Shown: positions 37,018-45,336, counted from the stretch's first letter. The stretch is 64,000 nt of DNA from Roseiarcus sp963816065 (GCA_963816065.1 CAWFJG010000029.1:124001-188000), one strand, 5' to 3'. The notes: generated by a model not told the origin, from the letters alone. Numbers and translations: made by a program.

Positions 37018-37435
37018 AGGCGCGGCCTCCCGACTTTATCCTTTTATTGACTCCGGCGACGAGGCGCTGCGCAATTGCACGGACGGGCGCGGGCTCCATT
37101 CTGCCCTGGGGAGACGAGCCGGGGACGAGGGGGCGCCGGCCGAAATTCTGGGCGCAGCCCCCTCATCCGGCGCTCCGCGCCACCTTCTCCCGTTGGGAGA
37201 AGGAGCGCCGCTGTGAAGCCTACGACTTTGGTAATGACCGGGGTCGGGCGAAGGGCTCACCCGAAAGGATCTTTTGGGATCGTTCAGGCCGCCTTTCGTT
37301 GCGCCAATGCGAAACGGAGGTCACGCGGACCTGACGCCTCCTGCAACCCAACTCAATGACGTTATTCCAGTTGGAACCCTCTCACCGTCACTCTCGGCCT
37401 GGAGGCGCTGAGGGCGTTCGATCGACGGCTTCGTC
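37018..37435. other. Gap holding a dispersed 'CTTCTCCC' repeat
   Basis: No gene. The stretch contains the repeat at about 37160-37214 and ends at the terminator hairpin. Confidence 0.4.
37160..37214 (+). repeat. Dispersed intergenic repeat, copy A
   Basis: CCCCCTCATCCGGCGCT, then CGCCACCTTCTCCCGTTGGG and AGAAGGAGCGCCGC; the CTTCTCCC/GGGAGAAG arms pair. The same sequence family recurs at about 38198-38283, so the two copies lie on either side of the PEP-CTERM gene. Confidence 0.75.
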
Positions 37436-37436
37436 T

Positions 37437-37475
37437 AAAAAGAAACGGCCGTTCGAAGGCGGCCGTTTCCGTTTC
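37437..37475 (-). terminator. Rho-independent terminator for the PEP-CTERM gene
   Basis: On the minus strand GAAACGGCCG, a short loop and CGGCCGTTTC, then TTTTT. It lies 23 bases beyond the stop codon of the PEP-CTERM gene. Confidence 0.85.
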
Positions 37476-37497
37476 CGTTCTCGTTTTTGAGGTCGGC

Positions 37498-38073
37498 TTA
37501 GCCGGCCAGGACGAGCCGGTCTTTCGCCTTCCGATAACCGGCGACGCCAAGTCCAACAAAGCCGAGCGCCATCATCGCCCAGGTCGAAGGCTCAGGCACA
37601 CCAGTTACTGTCACCGTGTCGCCGACGTGAATGGTATAGCTCGACGCTCCCGCTTCCGTCCCCTTCAGTTCGACGTAGTAACTGCCCGTATTCAAGATCG
37701 ACCCGTAGTTGATATTGGCAGACTGGCTGCCGCTTGATGGATATGGCAGAATATCGGCAAAATCCAGCAAACTTCCGGCCGGCGCCGTCCCGCTATAAAG
37801 TTCGATAACGCCGTTTTGTATGCCGTTCTTGCCGCGCGGCGTGGTGTCAGTTTCAGAAACAGAAATGTAAAACTGGGGAGCAGGACCGGTCACATCAAAT
37901 TGGTACGCATAGTCAAATGCGCCATTTGATGAGATCGTCAGCGGCGCGGTAAATCCGTCTCCCGAGATCGGATCGGTGATATTGCCAATGTTAATAATCG
38001 TCATCGCTCCGGCGGGACCGCACGCCAGGAGCAGCCCGATTATTCCCGCTGTTGCACGTATCTTGCTGGCCAT
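37498..38073 (-). CDS. PEP-CTERM sorting-domain protein
   Basis: A 191-residue exported protein: signal peptide with ATAGIIGLLLACGPAGA, a beta-rich Ser/Thr/Gly mature region, and the C-terminal VPEPSTWAMMALGFVGLG followed by AGYRKAKDR, a typical alphaproteobacterial PEP-CTERM tail recognised by exosortase. Such proteins are anchored or released at the surface together with exopolysaccharide. ATG at 38073 is preferred because AGGGG is correctly spaced; the ATG at 38079 overlaps it. The gene is somewhat richer in AT than its neighbours. No exosortase lies in the window. Confidence 0.88.
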   Translation of the reverse strand: MASKIRATAGIIGLLLACGPAGAMTIINIGNITDPISGDGFTAPLTISSNGAFDYAYQFDVTGPAPQFYISVSETDTTPRGKNGIQNGVIELYSGTAPAGSLLDFADILPYPSSGSQSANINYGSILNTGSYYVELKGTEAGASSYTIHVGDTVTVTGVPEPSTWAMMALGFVGLGVAGYRKAKDRLVLAG

Positions 38074-38197
38074 AGACATCCCCTAGGGTTAAGTAACGAC
38101 GTAAACATAGCTGGACCCGTCATCGGTGTCAACATGCGCTAACAAATTGATAAATCGAGGACCTCTGTTAGATGCGCCGGCCAAGATCCTCGGCGCG

Positions 38198-38283
38198 GTC
38201 CCCTCATCCGGCCGCTTACGCGGCCACCTTCTCCCTCTGGGAGAAGATGGCGCGGCCTTCCCATGGGAGAAGGAGCGCCGCGC
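38198..38283 (+). repeat. Dispersed intergenic repeat, copy B
   Basis: CCCCTCATCCGGCCGC, CGGCCACCTTCTCCCTCTGG and GAGAAGGAGCGCCGC, a longer version of copy A with an internal insertion. Confidence 0.75.
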
Positions 38284-38325
38284 TCTGCTGCGTCCCCTCC
38301 ACGTCGAACTCCGACCGTCGGCGCG

Positions 38326-39564
38326 CTAGGCGCTCATCCGCCGCCCGTCCAGGAAAAACCGCAGCATCTCGCGCGAGGCGTCGGGGCCGTAGGCGTCGGT
38401 GAACGAGCCTTCGGGGCTGCCGCCGGACCAGGCGTGGCCGAGGCCGTCGATCGTCCAGGCTTCGGCCTGGGGAACGCCGCGCGCGTCGGTAACGAGGGTC
38501 CGGGCGTAGGCGCGTCCTCCGGCGACGCCGTTCAGCGACAGCTCTCCGGCCGTCCCGGCCATCCCGGCCCGGAACTCGGCGAGGATCGCCTCGGCGTTCG
38601 CCGGGTGGACGGTCGAGTCGCTCTGCCCGTGAAAGACGATGGTGCGGACGCTCCCCTTCGCCCGCCTCTTGCCCGACGCCCGCTTCGCGCCGCCGCGCAT
38701 GGCGGCGAAGGCCGAGGGTAGGTCGGCGGCGGCGCCGTGCGGCAGACCCGAATGGACGCCGACGGCGGCGTAAAGCTCGGGATAGGTCGCGCCGAGGCTC
38801 GCCGCCATCGCGCCGCCGGCCGAAAGGCCCGCCACATAGACGCAGGCCGGATCGACCGCGAATTCCGCCATCACGGCGCGGGTGATCCCGGCCAGGATCG
38901 CCGGTTCGCCTTGGTCGCGGCGCTGGTGGGCGGGATCGAACCAGTTCCAGCAGGCGGACGGGTTGGCGCTCGAAGTTTGGGCCGGGTAGGCGACGATGAA
39001 GCCGCGCTCCTCGGCCAGACGGTTCATGCCCGTGCCGACCGCAAAGTCGTCCGGGTTTTGGCTGCAGCCGTGCAACATGACGAGCAGCGGGACCGTGCGG
39101 CCCTGGGCGCTGCTCGGGACATAGAGCTTGTAGTCTCTCGCGCCAGCGGCCGAGGCGAAACTTCGGGCGAGCCAGGCTGCCCCCTCCGGCGCGGCGATGG
39201 GCGGCGCTGGCCGCAGCCCTTGCGCCGGAGGAAGCCCGTGACGAAGGCCCGCGCGTTCGATCCTGCGCAGAACCCTCAGGACCTCGCCGAGCGGACGACG
39301 CGTCCGCCCGGAAGGCCGCCGCGGCGCGTTGGCCGCGCTCGCGTTCGCCGCCTGGACGGACTGCGCCAGCGGCGCATCCGACGTCGCGGAAAGCCTTGGC
39401 GGCGGCGCCAGCGTCCGCGCAGCCGCGTGCGGCGGATCAGCGACAGGCGCGGCGGGCGCCGGACCGGCGAGCGCGCGCTGGATGACCTTCGTCGCCTCGA
39501 TCAGATTTTGCCCGCGCGTGAGCTGCAAGGCCTGGCGCATGGCGGCGCCGAAGTCGGTTTTCAT
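38326..39564 (-). CDS. Polyhydroxybutyrate depolymerase family esterase
   Basis: A 412-residue PHB-depolymerase-type alpha/beta hydrolase. Residues 1-130 form an Ala/Pro-rich N-terminal extension; the catalytic domain starts near DYKLYVPSSAQG and has the oxyanion-hole HGCSQN (165-170), the lipase box GLSAGG with Ser248, an acidic residue in FHGQSDSTVHP and a C-terminal histidine in GLGHAWSGG. There is no classical signal peptide, which would fit an intracellular granule role. It lies 34 bases behind the ribbon-helix-helix gene on the same strand and is probably cotranscribed with it. Confidence 0.92.
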   Translation of the reverse strand: MKTDFGAAMRQALQLTRGQNLIEATKVIQRALAGPAPAAPVADPPHAAARTLAPPPRLSATSDAPLAQSVQAANASAANAPRRPSGRTRRPLGEVLRVLRRIERAGLRHGLPPAQGLRPAPPIAAPEGAAWLARSFASAAGARDYKLYVPSSAQGRTVPLLVMLHGCSQNPDDFAVGTGMNRLAEERGFIVAYPAQTSSANPSACWNWFDPAHQRRDQGEPAILAGITRAVMAEFAVDPACVYVAGLSAGGAMAASLGATYPELYAAVGVHSGLPHGAAADLPSAFAAMRGGAKRASGKRRAKGSVRTIVFHGQSDSTVHPANAEAILAEFRAGMAGTAGELSLNGVAGGRAYARTLVTDARGVPQAEAWTIDGLGHAWSGGSPEGSFTDAYGPDASREMLRFFLDGRRMSA

Positions 39565-39598
39565 GGACTCGATCCTTATCGATGGAAGTTGGAGCCGA

Positions 39599-40018
39599 TC
39601 ACCGGATGCGATCGGCGAGCGCTGCTTTGAGCTCTTTGCTGGCGTGCAGGGCGCCCAGCACGGTGATCGATTCGATCGTGGCGCGGGCGAGTTCCGACGT
39701 GACGTCGTCGTCGATGGCGGCGAGACCGAGCACCTGAATCTTGAGCCGGCGACCCTCGGCCTTCACCGCCTCGAGCTCCTGCCGGCCAAAAGTTCGCAGG
39801 CCGAGTTCGAGGGTGTGGCGCACGATCGACTGCTTGACCGCGTCGGTATGCGAGGCGAGCTGGTTGCGGATCGCCGTGCGGATGAAGTCGGTGCGATTGG
39901 AATAGAACCCCTCGCGCACCAGGAGATCGATATGGCCGAGATCGACAAATCCGCAATTGATCGTGATCTTCTCGCTGTCGGCCTGCCGCTCTCTGAGCTT
40001 GCGAACCTCGCCAACCAT
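39599..40018 (-). CDS. Ribbon-helix-helix (CopG-type) regulator
   Basis: A 139-residue protein with an N-terminal ribbon-helix-helix fold at about 18-57: strand KITINCGFV, first helix HIDLLVREGFYS, turn NRT, second helix DFIRTAIRNQLASH. The long C-terminal part is helical. ATG at 40018 is used (GGCGGATGG upstream); an ATG at 40036 is possible. A 16-bp perfect palindrome lies directly upstream, as expected of an autoregulated RHH repressor. It heads a unit with the PHB depolymerase gene. Confidence 0.85.
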   Translation of the reverse strand: MVGEVRKLRERQADSEKITINCGFVDLGHIDLLVREGFYSNRTDFIRTAIRNQLASHTDAVKQSIVRHTLELGLRTFGRQELEAVKAEGRRLKIQVLGLAAIDDDVTSELARATIESITVLGALHASKELKAALADRIR

Positions 40019-40032
40019 GTTCCATCCGCCTG

Positions 40033-40048
40033 CCATCCATATGGATGG
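40033..40048. promoter_or_regulatory. Perfect 16-bp palindrome, candidate operator
   Basis: CCATCCATATGGATGG, placed 15 bases before the start of the ribbon-helix-helix gene. A related TATATGG follows directly. Confidence 0.55.
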
Positions 40049-40413
40049 TATATGGCTGGCGAGTGAAGAATAGCAAGGGGTCTCACCGATTTCGGCGGGC
40101 CTTTCCAGTCGAACCTCGTCCTGAGTTGGACTTCGGCGGGTTGATCGGCTGCGCACGAAAGCCCCCGCCGCCGCCCATTAGGCGGCCCGAAACGGGCTGA
40201 CGGCGTCCCGTTACGGCCAGGGCTTTAGCGTTTCTCGGCAAAGATCCTGGTGAACACGCCATTCTTGCCGGGATAGCGCCATCAGGGACATCCTCGGGGG
40301 GTCATGATGTCGGACACGGAGATTTGGATTGCGATCTCGTTCGATTATTGCTGTCTTATCAGAATAAACGCGGGCCCGTCCGTGTTAGCGCGATGCATCA
40401 TAGGGAGAGGCTC
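40049..40413. other. Intergenic region between divergent genes
   Basis: About 365 bp between the ribbon-helix-helix gene and the cytochrome gene. The AT-rich stretch at 40320-40375 may hold the cytochrome promoter; no gene is seen. Confidence 0.4.
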
Positions 40414-40851
40414 ATGAGACGCTCAGTGATTGTGGCCATAGCATTGGCTTGCGGCGTCGGCGCCGTATCGGCCGATACCGATCCGATCGCCGAGCGGCGC
40501 GCGCTGATGAAGAATGACGGCATTGCGGCGAAAAAGATGTTCGACATGGCGAAGGGCGCCAGTCCATTCGATCTGGCGACGGTGCAAGAATCCTTGAAGA
40601 CGCTCGCCGCGGGGGCGACGAAAACACCGGCGCTGTTCCCGGATAACAGCAAGACCGGCGGCGGTACGGCGGCCCTGCCGGCAATCTGGCAAAACAAGGC
40701 GGACTTCAACGCCCGCTTCGTCAAATTCGCCAAGGATGTCGCCGCCGCCCAGGCCGGGATCGTCGATGAGGCGACGTTCAAGACATTCGCGCCGGCGGTC
40801 TTCCAGAATTGCGGCGGCTGCCACGAACTCTACAAGGCCAAAGCCGGCTGA
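40414..40851 (+). CDS. Cytochrome c' / c556-type monohaem cytochrome
   Basis: A 145-residue periplasmic cytochrome: signal peptide 1-20 (RRSVIVAIALACGVGAVSA), a four-helix-bundle pattern and the haem motif CGGCH at 133-137 close to the C-terminus, as in the class II family. Met32 (RALMKN) is a candidate axial ligand, which would make it a low-spin c556. AGGGAGAGG lies just before the ATG. It precedes a dihaem cytochrome gene on the same strand; together they could form an electron-transfer pair. Confidence 0.9.
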   Translation: MRRSVIVAIALACGVGAVSADTDPIAERRALMKNDGIAAKKMFDMAKGASPFDLATVQESLKTLAAGATKTPALFPDNSKTGGGTAALPAIWQNKADFNARFVKFAKDVAAAQAGIVDEATFKTFAPAVFQNCGGCHELYKAKAG

Positions 40852-40910
40852 GACTTGAGTTGGGCCGCGCGCGGACGTTGACTGCGCCTGCGCGGACGAA
40901 GCCGATCGTG

Positions 40911-41816
40911 ATGATCCTCGCGGCGGTCGTCCTGGCCGGGGCCGCGCTAGCCTGGACGCTGTCCGCGCCCCGGCCGCGCTATTCGGCGGAGGAATGGCAA
41001 AAGCTTGGCCTTGCCGGCGACGCGGGCGCCGGCCGGCTGGTCTTTTTCGCCGGCGGCTGCGAGTCCTGCCACAAGTCGCCGGGCCAGGACGACCCCTTGA
41101 AGCTGGGCGGCGGGCTCGAACTCAAGACGCCGTTCGGGTCGTTCTATCCGCCGAATATCTCCACCGATCCGGCCGACGGGATCGGCGCCTGGCGCCCCGT
41201 CGATATCGCCAACGCGCTCATGTCGGGCGTTTCCCCGGACGGCCGGCACTTTTATCCCGCTTTCCCGTACGCCTCGTATCAGCGGATGACGCCCGAGGAC
41301 GTCGCCGATCTCGCCGCGTTTCTGCGCACTTTGCCGGCGGTCAAGGGCAAAGCGACGCCGAACAGGCTCACCTTTCCTTTCTCCATCCGCCGCGCCGTGG
41401 GTTTGTGGAAGCTGCTCTATTTCGACAATGTCGGCCTTCCTCCCGATCCCTGGCAAAGCGAACAATGGAACCGCGGCCGCTATCTCGTCGAGGGTCCCGG
41501 CCACTGCGGCGAATGTCACACCCCGAGGGGCTTCCTGGGTGAGATGGAATTAAACAGGGCGCTCGCGGGCGCGCCATTGCCCGACGGCCACGGCAAGGCG
41601 GCGAACCTGAGAGGCGGCGACTTCTTGACTTGGACCCATGCCGACATCGTCGAGGCGCTGACCAGCGGCTTCACGCCTTCGGGCGACGTCCTTGGGGCCG
41701 GCATGACTGCCGTTGTGCGGAACCTGGCCGAATTGCCCGAGTTTGACCGCCAGGCGATCGCCGTCTATCTGAAGGGCCTCCCCCCGCTCGGCTCGCCCCC
41801 GCCGGCGAAACCTTGA
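40911..41816 (+). CDS. Membrane-anchored dihaem cytochrome c
   Basis: About 301 residues: an N-terminal membrane anchor (MILAAVVLAGAALAWTLSA) and two class I cytochrome domains with CESCH and CGECH, each followed by a methionine-containing loop. The layout matches the cytochrome subunits that serve membrane alcohol, aldehyde or gluconate dehydrogenases. The start is uncertain: ATG 40911, GTG 40908 or TTG 40878 all precede the anchor. Gene spacing to the class II cytochrome (about 60 bases) suggests cotranscription. The partner dehydrogenase is not in the window. Confidence 0.88.
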   Translation: MILAAVVLAGAALAWTLSAPRPRYSAEEWQKLGLAGDAGAGRLVFFAGGCESCHKSPGQDDPLKLGGGLELKTPFGSFYPPNISTDPADGIGAWRPVDIANALMSGVSPDGRHFYPAFPYASYQRMTPEDVADLAAFLRTLPAVKGKATPNRLTFPFSIRRAVGLWKLLYFDNVGLPPDPWQSEQWNRGRYLVEGPGHCGECHTPRGFLGEMELNRALAGAPLPDGHGKAANLRGGDFLTWTHADIVEALTSGFTPSGDVLGAGMTAVVRNLAELPEFDRQAIAVYLKGLPPLGSPPPAKP

Positions 41817-42038
41817 GGCGAAAACCCAACCGATTTGAACTGATGGCGGTCGCAGGGAAGACCCGGCCGATCCGAGCGCGACGGCGTCACGGCGCCGCGC
41901 TTTCCGGCGACGCTTCAAATCGTCGATATGTCCGTTCGGGCCTTCCGATGGATAGGGTCGGCCAGGGCTGATCGGACGCGGAGCGACGGATCAGGGGCCG
42001 GTCGCGCGCCAAGAGCGCGCCAAGAGAAGGAAGCCTAT
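41817..42038. other. Gap behind the dihaem cytochrome gene
   Basis: No supported gene or hairpin terminator. Confidence 0.35.
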
Positions 42039-42155
42039 ATGTGCGAGGGGATTTTCAGGCGCTCGTCGCTTGGCGAAACGCGGCTCGAAGGCGGGCGCGT
42101 GAAGAGGATGGTTCCGGAGCGTCTATCGACAGGCCCAGGACGAGGTTTGCCTTAG
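42039..42155 (+). CDS. Possible 38-residue basic protein
   Basis: A short frame starting CEGIFRRSSLGETRLEGG with AGAAGGA 7 bases before its ATG. It ends 22 bases before the ACT-domain gene and could be a leader peptide or chance. Confidence 0.3.
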   Translation: MCEGIFRRSSLGETRLEGGRVKRMVPERLSTGPGRGLP

Positions 42156-42177
42156 GACGAGGTTGGAGGCGCCGGAT

Positions 42178-42592
42178 ATGCCGGAACCCATTCGCCAAAC
42201 GCGCCAAATGCTGGCGCAGATGACTCCGCGAACTCGACGCCGACGAGGTCGTCTTCTGCACGACGGCCGATGAGGGGTTGGCCGAGAAGGCGCGGCCGAC
42301 CGCGCTCGGCGCGTTCCGGGAGGCGGAGGGCGTGTCGCTGATCCTGCCGAGCGCTGCGGCTGCAGCGCTGGGCTTCCCGGTTGCGCTGCCGATGCGTCGA
42401 ATCGAACTGGGCGTGACTTCCGCCCTCGACGGGGTCGGCCTGACGGCGGCGGTCGCCTCGGCGCTGGCGGGCGCCGGCATCCCCTGCAACGTCGTCACGG
42501 CCTTCCATCACGACCACGTCTTCGTGCCGTCCGGAATGGCCGCGCGCGCCCTCGCCGTGCTGCAAGCGCTGCAGCAGCAGGCGCAAGCGTGA
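42178..42592 (+). pseudogene. ACT-domain protein, one-base insertion
   Basis: The first frame starts at ATG 42178 (GGAGG upstream) with PIRQTRQMLAQMTP. After one extra C near 42226 the frame goes on with ELDADEVVFCTTADEGLAEK, FREAEGVSLIL, RRIELGVTSALDGVGLTAAV and FHHDHVFVP. Correcting it gives 137 residues, the normal length for this small two-ACT-like family. ACT domains usually bind amino acids; the role of this stand-alone form is unknown. Confidence 0.75.
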
Positions 42593-43040
42593 ACGATGAA
42601 TCCGGAAGTCGGGGCGCTGTAGGCGCTGTCGTTGAGTCAGCCGTCCCAGGGCTCGACCCGGGATCAGCGATCGCGGCCGCCGTTCGCCGCAACGATTTCG
42701 GGCAATTGGCCCATGCGAACGGCCGCGTCGGATCGTTGGCCGGAGCGAGGTCGTGGGCGGCCGCCGGCAGGCGGCTTGGACGGCGCCCAGGCGGCGGCGG
42801 CTCATTTACGAACGCTAACGGTCGCCTTTCGCGGCTCGCAAGAACGCGCGTAAACACGCAAGTTATTGAAATCATTCGTTTGTTTTCGTCGGAGACTAAT
42901 CAAATTAAGGCAAAAACATGGCAAAAGACCTCTTCCGGGCCCGTGAGAATCACAATCTTGCGGCTAACGCCTTGATTTCGCACAATCGTACTCAAAAATG
43001 AGCCGCGCGCTGCGGTCTGCCGGCCGAGCGGCCCCGCGGC
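42593..43040. other. Gap between convergent genes, with a GC palindrome
   Basis: No gene. It contains the palindromic element at 42644-42665 and an AT-rich stretch at about 42860-42990. Confidence 0.4.
42644..42665. repeat. GC-rich palindromic element, intergenic copy
   Basis: TCCCAGG, a 6-base loop, then CCCGGGATC. It is a slightly degenerate version of the palindromes that interrupt both transposase genes in this window. Confidence 0.6.
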
Positions 43041-43538
43041 CTACTGCGGGGTCATCGCCACGCCCGCCCCGGCTTCCGCCGGCTGCGGCAGGCTCGCATG
43101 CAGTTTCTGCAGCGCGTCGAGCGCAGCCCTGGTCTCGTGGCTCCAGGGCGCGGCGCGGGCGCCGTCTTCGGTCAGCGCCACCGACAGCAGCAGCTGCTCG
43201 GAGGCCGCAAGCCGCTCGCCGCCGCGATCGAACATTTCGAGCCAGACCCGTATCCGCTTGTCGTCGTGCTCGATCAGACGGCAAGCGACCGAAAGCGCAT
43301 CGCCCTCGCGCGCCTCGCGGAAATAGTGCAGCATCATCTTGAGGGTGAACAGGCTCTGGCGAGTCCGCTTGCGGGCCGCGGCGTCGAGTCCGATCCGGTC
43401 CATCAGGGCGTCCACCGAGCGGCTGAACACCAGCGCGTAAGCCGCGTCGTTCATATGGCCGTTGTAGTCGATCCAATCGCTGGCGACGGTGGTCGCGTAG
43501 ACCTCCAGCGGCGCGTGCGTCTTGGCGTGCGGGATCAT
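43041..43538 (-). CDS. Hotdog-fold thioesterase
   Basis: A 165-residue acyl-CoA thioesterase-like protein. The motif SDWIDYNGHMND contains the catalytic-type aspartate and asparagine of the 4-hydroxybenzoyl-CoA thioesterase/FcbC group, followed by the helix AYALVFSRSVDALMDRIGLD and FTLKMMLHYFREAREGD. It resembles thioesterases acting on carnitine- or betaine-derived CoA esters, but the substrate is not determined. ATG at 43538 is preceded by GGGAG. Confidence 0.85.
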   Translation of the reverse strand: MIPHAKTHAPLEVYATTVASDWIDYNGHMNDAAYALVFSRSVDALMDRIGLDAAARKRTRQSLFTLKMMLHYFREAREGDALSVACRLIEHDDKRIRVWLEMFDRGGERLAASEQLLLSVALTEDGARAAPWSHETRAALDALQKLHASLPQPAEAGAGVAMTPQ

Positions 43539-43630
43539 CGGTGAAATCTCCCTCCCTCGGGGACCTTCTCGAGCCAAGGCCGCGGCGCGGCGGCGGCGGG
43601 CCCGGCGAGCTTCAAACTAACCCGCCCGTG

Positions 43631-44230
43631 TCATTCGTCGGAGTTGTCGCCCTCATCGTCGTCATGATGAGGGTCCCACCCCATCATCGAACCCATGCGA
43701 TCGCCGCGATGCCCCATCCTCATCATCTCGTGGGAAAGGAAGCCGAACCTCCGCTTCTGCTGGTCGTCCAAGCTGGCGTAGAGCGGCTTGGCGGCGTCCG
43801 CGATCCCCTTCAGGGCCGTCCCGGCGGTTGTGAGCCGCGTGGCGATCCGGTCGAGTCGGTCGATCGGTGACACGGCCGGGCCCTCCTTGCCCGCGCCGTC
43901 CTCGTCCTCGCCCTCGCCCCTCTTCTCGGCGCGCGCCATCATACCCTGCATGCGTGTCATGCGCATCTGGGCGAAATCGCGCACCGCCGCTTCGAACGGC
44001 CCCCACAGCTTCTCCTGATCGGGAGTGAGCTGGAGTCCGGCCTTGAGCCCCGCGAGCCGCGCGTCGAGCATCGCTTCACGATCGTCCATCCAATGCTGCA
44101 TCCATTTCGGGGCGTCCGGCGCATGGGCCGCGGTGACGCCGCCGGAGGACTGTGCGTTGGCGCAAGAGGCCACAGTCAGGCAGGCCGCAGCGACAAGCGT
44201 GGCGAGCGAACTGTGGACGGTCGGGGTCAT
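43631..44230 (-). CDS. Spy/CpxP-family (LTXXQ) periplasmic protein
   Basis: A 199-residue exported protein with a signal peptide (LATLVAAACLTVASCANA) and two LTXXQ-type helical repeats: LQLTPDQEKLWGPFEAAVRD and the second, LYASLDDQQKRRF. The C-terminus is rich in Met, His and Asp (GSMMGWDPHHDDDEGD), which suggests metal binding. The family includes the chaperone Spy and metal sensors such as CnrX/ZraP. GGGAGAAACGATC precedes the ATG at 44230. A structured RNA candidate lies 100 bases upstream on the same strand. Confidence 0.85.
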   Translation of the reverse strand: MTPTVHSSLATLVAAACLTVASCANAQSSGGVTAAHAPDAPKWMQHWMDDREAMLDARLAGLKAGLQLTPDQEKLWGPFEAAVRDFAQMRMTRMQGMMARAEKRGEGEDEDGAGKEGPAVSPIDRLDRIATRLTTAGTALKGIADAAKPLYASLDDQQKRRFGFLSHEMMRMGHRGDRMGSMMGWDPHHDDDEGDNSDE

Positions 44231-44330
44231 GATCGTTTCTCCCAAAGGTTTTCGCCAGGGCTTCAGCCCAGCATACCGCGCGACTAGAAACCCGTAGCAT
44301 GGAAAGTTGATGACGACCGGGCTCGGCCAG

Positions 44331-44437
44331 AAAAAGAAAGACGCGGCCGAGGGGAGCGGCCGCGTCTTCCGGGGCCGGAGCCAGGGTGGAGCTCCGGAGA
44401 ACCGAAGCTTGGGGAGGGCTTCGGTCCATTTGCAGAC
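44331..44437 (-). ncRNA. Candidate small RNA: three hairpins with CU-rich loops, intrinsic terminator
   Basis: Read on the minus strand there are three perfect stems in a row. ACCGAAGC/GCTTCGGT (44401-44425) has loop CCTCCCCAA. CCGGAGC/GCTCCGG (44375-44397) has loop TCCACCCTG. AAGACGCGGCCG/CGGCCGCGTCTT (44338-44368) has loop CTCCCCT and is followed by TCTTTTT. The last is a strong terminator with no protein gene ending there. All three loops are complementary to Shine-Dalgarno sequences. A weak promoter (TTGAAT, 17 bases, CATTCT) lies just upstream. Layout resembles anti-Shine-Dalgarno hairpin RNAs of alphaproteobacteria; identity is inferred. Confidence 0.6.
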
Positions 44438-44520
44438 CCAGAATGCGCGGCCAGGGGATGAAATTCAAATGAACTCGCCGTAATGATGCTTTCGGGCTCC
44501 GGCCGGCGACGGGAGTGCGC

Positions 44521-45336
44521 ATGACTGACGCGGTGATTGCAAAGCTGTCGAAAACCCTGTCGGCGGACGCGCCGACATTCACCGCCTGGGTCGGCATGAA
44601 CGAAACCGCTGTGGCTGAGGCGCTGGCGCGCGAAGGGTTCGACGCGGTCATCCTCGACATGCAGCACGGGGCGCTCGACTTCGCCGGCGCCTCGCGCGCC
44701 ATCCTTGCAGTGGCGCTCGCTGGCCTCCCCGCGATCGTGCGAACGCCGGTCGACGATTTCGCAACCGCAAGCCGGGTCATCGACGCCGGCGCCGCGGGCG
44801 TCATCGCGCCAATGATCAACAGCCGCGCCGACGCCGAACGGTTCGCCTCGTTCGCCAAGTTCCCGCCCGTCGGACAACGGTCCTGGGGACCCGGCGCCGC
44901 GCTGTCGCTCGCCGGCCTCGAAACCCAAGCCTATCTCGCCTCAGCCAACCGACTCGTCCAGGCGATCGCCATGATCGAGACGCGCGAGGCGCTGGAGGCG
45001 CTCGACGACATTCTTGGCGTTGCCGGGATCGACGGGGTATTCGTCGGGCCGGCCGACTTGTCGATTGCGCTGAATACCGGCGCCAGGTGGGATCCACGAG
45101 GTGCGCCGGTTCTCGATGCGGCCGCCCAAGTCGTAGCCTGCGCCGGAACCCACGGCAAATACGCCGGCATGTTTTGCTACGACGGCGCCGACGCCGGCGT
45201 GATGGCCCGGCTCGGCTTCAAATTGTGCTCGGTGGGGTCGGATGGCGCCTTCTTGCGCGCCTGCGCGAGGGCCGAGATTGCAGCAGCGCGCGGCCAGCCC
45301 GCGCCCAGCCCTAGAAAGGATGCGAAAACGTACTAA
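44521..45336 (+). CDS. HpcH/HpaI-family aldolase
   Basis: A 271-residue TIM-barrel aldolase or lyase of the class II HpcH/HpaI group, which splits 4-hydroxy-2-oxo acids into pyruvate or glyoxylate and an aldehyde. Visible are the early FDAVILDMQHGALD, the metal-ligand region MIETREALEAL, and GIDGVFVGPADLSIALN near the end of the barrel. GGGAG precedes the ATG at 44521. The true substrate is not clear: homologues act in homoprotocatechuate breakdown or on rhamnonate-type sugar acids. No pathway genes lie beside it. Confidence 0.88.
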   Translation: MTDAVIAKLSKTLSADAPTFTAWVGMNETAVAEALAREGFDAVILDMQHGALDFAGASRAILAVALAGLPAIVRTPVDDFATASRVIDAGAAGVIAPMINSRADAERFASFAKFPPVGQRSWGPGAALSLAGLETQAYLASANRLVQAIAMIETREALEALDDILGVAGIDGVFVGPADLSIALNTGARWDPRGAPVLDAAAQVVACAGTHGKYAGMFCYDGADAGVMARLGFKLCSVGSDGAFLRACARAEIAAARGQPAPSPRKDAKTY

